From Luscinia megarhynchos (taxonomy: Eukaryota > Chordata > Aves > Passeriformes > Turdidae), in assembly GCA_034336665.1 (NCBI GenBank), contig JAPFBE010000068.1, positions 124,001 through 188,000 on the forward strand: DNA of 64,000 bases, in the 5' to 3' direction. Below, one piece after another: positions 46,584 to 55,130 of this stretch (within the stretch, counting starts at the first letter, position 1; every line of letters begins with the position of its first letter). Both the position numbers and the translations under genes were made by a program. Under the pieces are notes generated by a model. That model saw only the letters and a program-made list of their open reading frames with translations, ran no database searches and was not told the origin of the DNA.

Positions 46584-47625
46584 GTGAGGGGGGAGGGCGG
46601 GGCTGGGGGCACCTGGGGAGGGCGTGGTCACACAGAAATGGGCGTGGTCACACAAAAATGGGCGTGGTCACACCTGAGGAGTCACCTGGGGGGGTGGGGT
46701 TACCTGGGGGAGGGGCTGGAACACCTGGGGAGGGCGTGGCCACAAAAATGGGCGTGGTCACACAAAATGGGCGTGGTCACACCTGAGGAGTCACCTGGGG
46801 AGGGGCTGGGGACACCTGAGTGGGCGTGGCCACACCGGGGGTGGGCGTGCATTACACTTAAAAATGGGCGTGGTCACACATGCCGGGTGTGGCCACATCT
46901 GGGTGGGTGTGGCCACATCTGGGTGGGCGTGGCCATGCTAAAAATGGGTGTGGTCACACCTGGGGTGGGCGTGGCCACATTTAAGGGGCTGTGCTCACAC
47001 CTGAGGGGGCGTGGCCATACAAAAATGGGCGTGGCCACGCCTGGGACTTTCCTGGCTGGGTGTTGTCACACCTGGGTGGGCGTGGTCACACCTGGGTGGG
47101 CGTGGCCATGGTAAAACGGGCGTGGTCACCTCTGGAGTGGGCTGGGTCACACCTGGGACTTACACCTGGTTGGGCGTGGCCACACCTAAGGGGCGTGGTC
47201 ACACAGAAGCGGGGCGTGGCCATCCAAAAAATGGGCGTGCTCACACAGGAGTGGGCTGGTCACACCTGGGACTGACCTGGCTGGGTGATGTCACACCTGG
47301 GATGGGCGTGGTCACATTTTAGGGGTGTGGTCACACCTGAGTGGGCGTGGCCATACTTAAATTGGGCGTGGCCACACCTGGGTCTTTTCCTGGCTGGGCG
47401 TGGTCTCACCTGAAGGGGCGTGGTCACACCTGGCTGGGTGATGTCACCCTGGGCGGGCGTGGTTACACTTGGAGTGGGCGTGGCCTCACCTGGGTGGGCG
47501 TGGTCACCCCCTGGTGGGCGTGGTCAGGCTCGAAAATGGGCGTGGCCACACCCAAATCGCCCTCAGACACACCCTGAGGGGGCTCAGCTGGGGGTGGGCG
47601 TGGCCTGATCTGGGGGCGTGGTCAC
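46584..47625. repeat. ~20-40 bp array, GGGCGTGGTCACACCTG
   Basis: About 40 units of GGGCGTGGTCACACCTGGGG, with AAAATGGGCGTGG variants. GGGCGTGG (KLF/Sp-type) and CACCTG (E-box) alternate through 1 kb. Confidence 0.93.
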
Positions 47626-47629
47626 ACCT

Positions 47630-47980
47630 GGGGGAGGGGGGTCTCACCTGTGCCCCTCCCCAAATCCTCACCTGGGGCTCCCTCCCCTCCCCCAAATCTC
47701 ACCCTGGGGCCCCTCCCCTCCCCCCAAATCTCACCTGGGGGTCCCAAATCACCTGGGCCTCCCTCCCCCCCACCCCCTAAAATCTCACCTGGGGGTCCCA
47801 AATCTCACCTGGGCCCCTCCCTCCCCCAAATCTCACCTGGGGGTCCCAAATCCCACCTGCCCCCTCAAATCTCACCTGGGGGTCCCAAATCCCACCTGCC
47901 CTCCCCTCCCCCAAATCTCACCTGGGGTCCAAAATCCCACCTGGGCCCCCTCCCCCATTTTTGGGGTCTCACCTGTGCCC
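47630..47980. repeat. ~25-40 bp array, CAAATCTCACCTGGGGGTCC
   Basis: About 10 units. The first contains GGGGTCTCACCTGTGCCCCT, repeated exactly at the true acceptor region (about 47964), so the acceptor tract itself is duplicated. Confidence 0.9.
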
Positions 47981-47990
47981 CTCCCCCCAG

Positions 47991-48081
47991 TGCCCCTGGG
48001 GTCCCAACCCCACCTGGGGTCGTAGGACCTCGGCGCTGGCCGAGCCGCCGCCCTGGAGGGCGGGAGCCTCACGGATCCCTG
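47991..48081 (+). CDS. KMT2B: KMT2B exon, bromodomain region (CPWGPNP...LEGG)
   Basis: Acceptor GTGCCCCTCCCCCCAG and donor GTGAGA. Reads CPWGPNPTWGRRTSALAE in phase from the previous exon (human CTQCGPDGKQLHPGPCGLQA). A shifted frame then gives AAALEGGSLTDPW (human VSQRFEDGHYKSVHSF). Position and exon size fit the human gene; sequence similarity is modest. Confidence 0.5.
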
Positions 48082-48790
48082 GTGAGAGAATTCCCGAAAA
48101 TTATCCAAAATCATCCAAAACATCCCCAAAAACATTCCCCAAAAATTCCAAAAAATTCCCAAGAAATCTCCAAAGAATTCCCAAAAAATTCCCTAAAAAT
48201 TCTCAAAAAATTCTCAAAAGGTTCTTCAAAAATTCCCCAGAAAAAGCTCCCTAAAGAGTTCTCAAAAGGATTCCCCAAAAGGATTCCCAAAAATTCTCCA
48301 AACAATTCCCAAAAGGATTCTCAAAAGTCGCTACGATCACAAAGATTTCCCAAAAAGCGTTCATTTCGAGGATTCACAAAAGATTCACAGGGGAGTTCAC
48401 TCAAAATTTCCCAAAGATTCAAAAAGTTCTCCCAAAGGAAATTCTCGACCTCAGGGATTTCCAAAGGGATTCCGAGTCTGCAAAAAGATTCTCAAAAATT
48501 CCCAAAAATTTCAAAAGATCCCAAAAGGAGTTCCAGGTTCAAAAGGATTCCACGATTTCCATTCAAAAGGGTTCCCAAAAGATTCCCCAAAAGATTCCCC
48601 AAAATTCCTCAAAAGAAATCCCAAAATGATTCCCCAAAAATCCCAAGGGAAAATTCAAAATCTCCAAAAAACTCCAAAAAATTCCCAAAAATTGCATGAA
48701 AAATCCCAAAAGGGATTCCCCCAAAAAATCCCAAAAATTAAAAAAAGATTCTCAAAAAATTCCCCCAAAGTTCATCCTCCCAGATTTGGT
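48082..48790. repeat. CA-rich intronic repeat, AAAATTCCCAAAAGG
   Basis: Units of about 12-20 bp (CCCAAAAATTCC, CAAAAGGATTCC). C+A-rich directly after the exon donor; becomes irregular around 48330-48560. No island. Confidence 0.87.
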
Positions 48791-48915
48791 GTGGGAGTCC
48801 CGATTTTGGGGTGGGTGATCCCAAATTTGGTTTGGGGTCCCAAATTTTGGTTGGGGGTCCCAAATTTCAGGTGGGGGTCCCAAATTTTGGGTGAGGGTCC
48901 CACCAGTGTGGGTGT
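48790..48915. repeat. TGGGGGTCCCAAATTT array
   Basis: Six units of about 22 bp (GGTGGGGGTCCCAAATTTTG) just before the next exon's acceptor. Each GGGTCCC is a small palindrome. Confidence 0.88.
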
Positions 48916-48960
48916 TCTGGGACTCTTGGGTGGGGGTCCCACGCTGCCCTCCCTCTGCAG

Positions 48961-49058
48961 GGCTTTGACGCGCTGCATCCTGAGCCGGGGAGGGGCGGCC
49001 CTCTAGCCCCCGCCCCCAGCCCCGGCCCCGCACACCAGCCCGGGAGCTCTTCGAGAAG
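48961..49058 (+). CDS. KMT2B: KMT2B exon, bromodomain region (ALTRCILSR ... RELFEK)
   Basis: Acceptor CTGCCCTCCCTCTGCAG, donor AAG/GTGGGG, 98 nt. In phase from the previous exon it reads WALTRCILSRGGAAL (human FMEDMVGILMRHSEEGE), hits a stop, and in another frame ends ARELFEK (human MKGLLLKLLE). Helix pattern and exon order fit the atypical bromodomain; one or more indels are needed. Confidence 0.5.
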
Positions 49059-49800
49059 GTGGGGGAGGGGCAGCGGAAATTTGGGGAAGACTCAAAGATG
49101 GGGAGGGGAGGGAAAGGATCCCAAAATTTGGGGTGGGGGAGGGTCGGAAAATGAAGGGAAGGGTCCCAAAAATGGGGAGGGGTCCTGAAAAAATTCGGGG
49201 AATCCCAAAATTGGGGAGGGGAGGGCAAAAAGGGAAGGGGGAGGGAGGGTCCCAAAAATTCTGTGGGGAGATTTTTGGGTTCTGGGTGGGGAGGGGCTGC
49301 CAAAAAGGGGGGAGGGAATTTTGGGGAAGGGAATTTTTGAGGGGGAGGGATTTTGGGAGGGGGGAGAGGGGAATTTTTAGAGGGATTTTTTGGGGGAGGG
49401 GAGGGGACTTTGGAAGAGGGGGAAAGGAAATTTGGCTTTCAGGTGGGGGAGAGATCTGGGAGGGGAGGGAGAGGCCCTGGGGAGGGGGGAGTACAGCTCT
49501 GTGGTGAGGGGATTTTGGGAGGGGGAGGGGAGTACTAGGAGGGATTACAGAGAGAGGGGTTGGCCACGAGGGATTTTGGGGGGAGCTCTGGCTCTCGAGG
49601 GAGTTTGGAGGGAGGGAATGTGGAAGAGGATTTTCTGAGGAGAATCTGAGGGAATTGCGATTTCTGTGTATTGTCTGGGATGGAGGGAATTTTTGGGGGA
49701 GGAATCCTTTTGGGGGAGGGGGAGGAGTTCTAGGGGGTCTGTTGTTTGTGTTGTGATGATTTTATTTTGAGAATGTGAGATGAGGAGGGAATTTTAGATT
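49059..49800. repeat. G-rich intronic repeat, GGGGAGGGGAATTTTTGG
   Basis: GGGGAGGG and GGAATTTTGGGG words, weakly periodic; many G runs. Positions 49640-49800 are irregular. No island until 49833. Confidence 0.82.
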
Positions 49801-49832
49801 TTGGGCTCTGGGTGGGGGGAGGGGTGCATCAG

Positions 49833-49899
49833 CACGCGCTCGATGGTGCGTGGCCTTCCCCTGGTCTCGACAGTCCCGGGACAGGGCTGGACTGACAGA
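49833..49899 (+). CDS. KMT2B: KMT2B exon candidate, VAFPW motif
   Basis: A non-repetitive island between AG at 49832 and GTGAGT at 49900. One frame reads MVR then, after a base shift, VAFPWSRQSRD. KMT2A has MERVFPWFSVKKSRFW and human KMT2B ESAFGWFDAHDPKYW in this small exon. The acceptor has a poor pyrimidine tract, and the match is short. Confidence 0.42.
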
Positions 49900-49904
49900 G
49901 TGAG

Positions 49905-51000
49905 TGAGAGGGGCACAGAGCAGGGGGACTTTTGGGAGGGAATTTTGGGAGACCCCTTTGGGGGATTTTTGGGGAGGACCCTTTTGTGAGAATCCTCCAG
50001 GAGGGTGGGGAGGAATTTTGGGGAATTTGGAGGAGGAATCTGTAGAGAGTGGGAGAAGTTTCTGAGAATTTCAGGGGAAATTTTAGAGAAATTTTGGGGG
50101 AACATTTTTGGGAGAAAATTTCTGGGAGGAGGAAATTTCTGGGAAATTTTAGGAGACTTGGGGAGAATTTGGGGGAGTTTGGGGAATTTTGTGAGAATTT
50201 CAGGGGAGTGGGGGAAAGGGTACTGAGGGAACTCGAGTTTTGGGAGGGAATTTTTGTGCAGAATTTTGGGAGGAATTTTTAGAGATGAAATTTTGTGGGA
50301 AATTTTGTGAGAATTTTGGGGAGGAATCCTTGAGGGGAATTTTAGAGATTTGGAGAATTTTGGGGAGGAGTTTGGGGACTTTGTGAGAATTTTGAGGGAA
50401 TTTTTGGGGGAGGTTTGGGGAGAATTTTGTGAAAATTACAGGGGAAATTTGGGGAGAACTTTTGGGGAGAATTTTGGGGAGAATTTTGTGGGAATTTTTG
50501 TGAGATTTCTGGGGGAATTTAGAAATTTGTGGAAAATTTTGGGAGAATTTTAGAGAGAGATTTTGAGAGGAATTTTGTAGGAATTTTGGGAGAATTTTGT
50601 GAGAAATTTTTATGGAAAATTTGGGAGAATTTCTTGGGAGAATTTCAGGGAAATTTTGAGAGAATGGAGGGAATTTTTCGGGAGAATTTTAGGAGAATTT
50701 TGGGGAATTTGGGGAATTTTGAGAGAATTTTTGGGGAGAATTTGGGAATTTTAAGGAGAATTTTAGGAGAGTTTTAGGAGAATTTTTGGGAGAATTTTTG
50801 AGAAATTTTGGGGAGGTTTTTGGGAGAATTTTGTAGAGCATTTCAGGGGAAGTTACTGGAGAATTTTGGGATAATTTTTGGGGAGAATTTCAGGGGAATT
50901 TTGGGGAATTTTTGGGAGAATTTATGGGTGGTGAGTTTTGGGACAATTTTGGAAGAATTTTGAGGGAATTTTGGGGTCCAAGAGGGTTTTAGAGTGTCTT
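49905..51000. repeat. GT/GA-rich intronic repeat, GGGAGAATTTTGGG
   Basis: Units of GAGAATTTTGGGGAGAATTT, roughly 12-25 bp, weakly ordered. No island. Confidence 0.87.
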
Positions 51001-51640
51001 AGGGTGAGCTTTTGGGGCAGAATTTGGGGCTCGCGGTGTGTTTGGGGAGGATTTTGGGGGTCTCAGGTGTGAATTTTTGGGGGTTCTGGGTGGAATTTTT
51101 AGGATTCAGGGTGGGATTTTGGGGGTCTAGGTGAATTTTAGGAGTTCAGAGTGAAGTTTGGGGTTCTAGGTGGGATTTTTAGCTAAGGTGAATTTTAGGT
51201 TCCTGGGTGGGATTTTTTTGGGGAGGGGTCTCAGGTGTGAATTTTGGGGTTCTAGGTGTGATTTTTGGGGGTCCCAGGTGAATTTTTGAGGTTCTGGGTG
51301 GAATTTTTGGGGGTTCAGGGTGAGTTTTTGGGGGAGGGGTCCCAGGTGTGAATTTTGGAGTTCTGGGTGTGATTTTTAGAGGGTCCCAGGGGAATCTTTT
51401 GGGGTTCAGGGTGAGTTTTTGGGGAGGGTCCCCAGGTGTGAATTTTGGGGTTCAGGGTGGGATTTTGGGGGTCCCAGGTGTGAATTTTTAAGGGGTTCTA
51501 GGTGGGATTTTGGGGGTCCCAGGTGTGAATTTTGGGGTTCAGGGTGGGATTTTGGGGGTCCCAGGTGAATTTTAGGGTTCAGGGTGAGTTTTGGGGGAGG
51601 GTCTCAGGTGTGAATTTTTGGGGTGCTGACCCATGCCTCT
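51000..51640. repeat. ~25-50 bp array with GGGTCCCAGGTGTGAATTTT
   Basis: About 18 units alternating GTCCCAGGTGTGAATTTTGG and GGGTTCTGGGTGGGATTTTT. Each CAG/GTGTGA has the shape of a 5' splice site. Confidence 0.9.
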
Positions 51641-51661
51641 AGCGAGGCGCCCCTCTCCCAG

Positions 51662-51721
51662 GTGGAGCCGGCCCTGAGGACCACGACGTGCATGGGTGGC
51701 TCAGGAGCAGGGAACCGCAGA
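51662..51721 (+). CDS. KMT2B: KMT2B exon candidate (DHDVHGWLRSREPQ)
   Basis: Acceptor GCCCCTCTCCCAG and donor GTGAGG. Frame 1 starts VEPALR; a second frame reads PEDHDVHGWLRSREPQ, against human PSLDHVYAQWRQQEPE. This segment ends the bromodomain-like part. An upstream acceptor (GCCTCTAG at 51642) would add EAPLSQ. One indel is required. Confidence 0.5.
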
Positions 51722-52730
51722 GTGAGGCAGGAGACACCCTGGGCAGGTGGAGGCAGGAACAGGGTGAGACAGGAACAGGTGAGGAGGAACAGGTGGGGAC
51801 AGGAAACACGCTGAGCAGGTGAGGCGAGAACAGGTGAGGCAGGAACAGGTGAGAGAGGAACAGGTGAGACAGGAACAGGTGAGACAGGAACAGGTGAGAC
51901 AGGAAACACCTGGGCAGGTGAGACAGGAACAGGTGAGACAGGAACAGGTGAGACAGGAACAGGTGAGACAGGAACAGGTGAGACTGGAACAGGTGAGAGC
52001 TGGGAACAGTGAGACAGGAACAGGTGAGGGAGGAAACAGGTGAGACAGGAAACACCTGAGCAGGTGAGACAGGAACAGGTGGAGACAGGAACAGGTGAGG
52101 GAACAGGTGGACAGGAGACAGGTGGAGACAGGGAACAAGGTGAGACAGGAACAGGTGGAGACAGAAGGAACAGGTGGGGAGGAACAGACACAGGTGAGAC
52201 AGGAAACACCTGAGCAGGTGAGACAGGAACAGGTGAGACAGGGAAACACCTGGGCAGGTGGAGACAGGAAACAGGTAGAGAGGAACGGGTGAGAGAGAGG
52301 AACAGGTGAGACAGGAACAGGTGAGACAGGAACAGGTGGGGCAGGAAACACCCTGGGCAGGTGGAGACAGGGAGCAGGGTGAGACAGAGACAGGTGGAGA
52401 CAGGAACACCTGGGCAGGTGGACAGGAACCTGGGCAGGTGAGGAGCAGGAGACAGGGGTGAGACAGGAGCAGGTGAGACAGGAGCAGGTGGAGACAGGAA
52501 GCACTGCACAGGTGAGGCAGGAACAGGTGAGGGAGGAACAGGTGAGACAAGAACAGGTGAGAGAGGAACAGGTGAGGCAGGAACACCTGGACAGGTGAGG
52601 CAGGAACAGGTGAGCAGGTGAGAGAAGAAACACCTGAACAGGTGAGACAGAAACAGGTGAGACAAGAACAGGCACAGGTGAGGCAGGAACACCTGGACAG
52701 GTGAGACAGGAACAGGCACAGGTGAGACAC
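51722..52730. repeat. ~12-20 bp array of ACAGGTGAGACAGGA; serial consensus 5' splice sites
   Basis: About 60 units of GAACAGGTGAGACAG, with AACACCTGGGCAGGTGAG variants. Most contain CAG/GTGAGA or CAG/GTGAGG, the vertebrate donor consensus. The array begins exactly at the exon donor (GAACCGCAGAGTGAGGCAGG), and the unit looks like a copy of that border. Confidence 0.95.
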
Positions 52731-54105
52731 ACCTGTTCACCCCTGAGCTCACCTGAGCACACCATGGGCACACGGACATGACCTGTGTGCACACCTGATC
52801 TCACCTGTGACACCTGAGCACACCTGAGCACTGGAGTCTCACCTGTGCACACTGGAGCACCTGGGCACACCTGGATCTCACCTGTGCACACTGACACCTG
52901 AGCACACCTGATCTCACCTGAGCACACACCTGTGCACACCTGAGCACACACCTGATCTCACCTGAGCACACCTGTGCACCTGAGCACACCTGAGCACACC
53001 TGATCTCACCTGTGCACACCTGTGCACACCTGTGCACACCCTGAGCACACCTGATCTCACCTGATCTCACCTGTGCACCTGAGCACACCTGTGCACACCT
53101 GTATCTCACCTGATCTCACCTGATCTCACCTGATCTCACCTGAGCACACCTGATCTCACCTGAGCACACCTGAGCACACCTGTGCACACCTGATCTCACC
53201 TGTGCACACCTGAGCACACCTGTGCACACCTGAGCACACCTGAGCACACCTGTGCACACCTGATCTCACCTGTGCACACCTGATCTCACCTGATCTCACC
53301 CTGAGCACACCTGGAGCACACCTGTGCACACCTGATCTCACCTGTGCACACCTGTGCACCCCTGAGCACACCTGATCTCACCTGTGCACACTCTGAGCAC
53401 ACCTGTGCACACCTGATCTCACCTGTGCACACCTGATCTCACCTGTGCACACCTGAGCACACCTGATCTCACCTGTGCACACCTGAGCACACCTGTGCAC
53501 CTCTGATCTCACCTGTGCACACTTGAGCACACCTGAGCACACCTGAGCACACCTGATCTCACCTGTGCACACCTGATCTCACCTGAGCACACCTGAGCAC
53601 ACCTGATCTCACCTGATCTCACCTGTGCACACCTGAGCACACCTGAGCACACCTGAGCACACCTGATCTCACCTGTGCACCTCTGATCTCACCTGTGCAC
53701 ACCTGAGCACACCTGATCTCACCTGAGCACACCTGTGCACACCTGATCTCACCTGAGCACACCTGTGCACACCTGATCTCACCTGTGCACACCTGATCTC
53801 ACCTGTGTACACCTGAGCACACCCTAGTGCACCTCTGATCTCACCTGTGCACACTTGGAGCACACACCTGAGCACACCTGAGCACACCTGATCTCACCTG
53901 TGCACACCTGATCTCACCTGAGCACACCTGAGGCACACCTGAGCACACCTGTGCACACCTGTGCACACCTGAGCACACCTGATCTCACCTGATCTCACCT
54001 GAGCACACCTGAGCACACCTGAGCACACCTGATCTCACCTGTGCACACCTGATCTCACCTGAGCACACCTGAGCACACCTGAGCACACCTGATCTCACCT
54101 CTGAC
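52730..54105. repeat. ~10-11 bp array of CACCTGAGCA / CACCTGTGCA / CACCTGATCT
   Basis: About 130 units, each ACACCTGAGC, ACACCTGTGC or TCACCTGATC. It is the reverse-complement counterpart of the CAGGTGAG array just before it, so the two together form a large inverted pair. CACCTG is the E-box core bound by ZEB/SNAI and E-proteins. Confidence 0.95.
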
Positions 54106-54127
54106 CCCTCCCCCGTTACCTGCCCAG

Positions 54128-54230
54128 GTGCGCAGGGGGCGGAGCCGGCCGTGCCCGAGGCGGCAGGTGGGGGCGGGGCCGACGAGCGGCAGTGCACGCT
54201 GTGCCTGCTAGCGGGGACGCACCTGCACAG
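54128..54230 (+). CDS. KMT2B: KMT2B exon: start of extended PHD finger (DERQCTLCLL)
   Basis: Acceptor CCCCGTTACCTGCCCAG, donor CAG/GTGAGC. From 54130 it reads AQGAEPAVPEAAGGGGADER then QCTLCLLAGTHL; human KMT2B reads SHLEDPRQCALCLKYGD. After CLL a one-base shift gives GDAPAQ, which joins in phase to DEGRLLYMG of the next exon (human GDADSKEAGRLLYIG). This confirms both exon borders and locates an indel near 54205-54215. The ePHD is a chromatin-binding domain before FYRN. Confidence 0.9.
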
Positions 54231-55130
54231 GTGAGCTGGGGGAGGGGCAGGGGAGAGGGAGGGAGGCACAGGTGAGGGGGAAGGGCTCAGGTGAGCTGGG
54301 ACAGGTGATGGGGAGGGGCTCAGGTGAGGGGAGGAGGCACAGGTGAGGGGAGGAGCTCAGGTGAGCTGGGAGGGAGAGCTCAGGTGAGATGGAGGGGCAC
54401 AGGTGAGCTGAGGAGGGGCTCAGGTGAGCTGGGACAGGTGAGGGGGGAGGCTCAGGTGAGGGGGATCAGGTGAGGTTGTCACCTGCACAGGTGAGACCAG
54501 CACAGGGGGAGGGGAGGGGATCCAGGTGAGGGGAGGGAGGCACAGGGAAGGGGAGGGGCAAAGGTGAGGGGGAGGGAGCACAGGTGAGAGAGTTTGGGGG
54601 ATTTGGGGCTCAGGTGAGCTCCGGACAGGTGAGGGGTTTTAGGGAATTTGGGGTTCAGGTGTGCTGGGACAGGTGAGGGGAGGGGAGGGGCTCAGGTGAG
54701 GGAATTACGGGGGAAATTTGGGGGCTCAGGTGAGCTGGGACAGGGTGAGGGGAGGGCACAGGTGAGATTTGGACAGATGAGGGAATTTTGGGGGGATTTG
54801 GGGATCAGGTGAGCTGGGACAGGTGAGGAATTTGGGGGCTCAGGTGAGGGATGTCCAGGTGAGACAGGTGAGCTGGGACAGGTGAGGGGAGGGGGCACAG
54901 GTGAGGGAATTTTCGGGGGAAATTTGGGGCTCAGGTGAGCTCAGGTGAGGGAATTTTGGGGGGAAATTTGGGGGCTCAGGTGAGCTGGGACAGGTGAGGG
55001 AATTTTGGGAGGGAAATTTGGGGGCTCAGGTGAGTGCAGACAAGTGAGGGGAGGGGAGCTCGGAGTGAGGGGGAGGGGCACAGGTGAGGTTGGCACCTGC
55101 ACAGGTGAGGGAGGGGGCTCAGGTGAGTTG
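54231..55130. repeat. ~15-45 bp array with CAGGTGAGCTGGGACAGGTG; serial 5' splice sites
   Basis: About 45 CAGGTGAG words. At about 54480 and 55094 longer copies of the true exon end (CACCTGCACAG then GTGAG) occur, so the array has captured exon bases. Confidence 0.93.
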
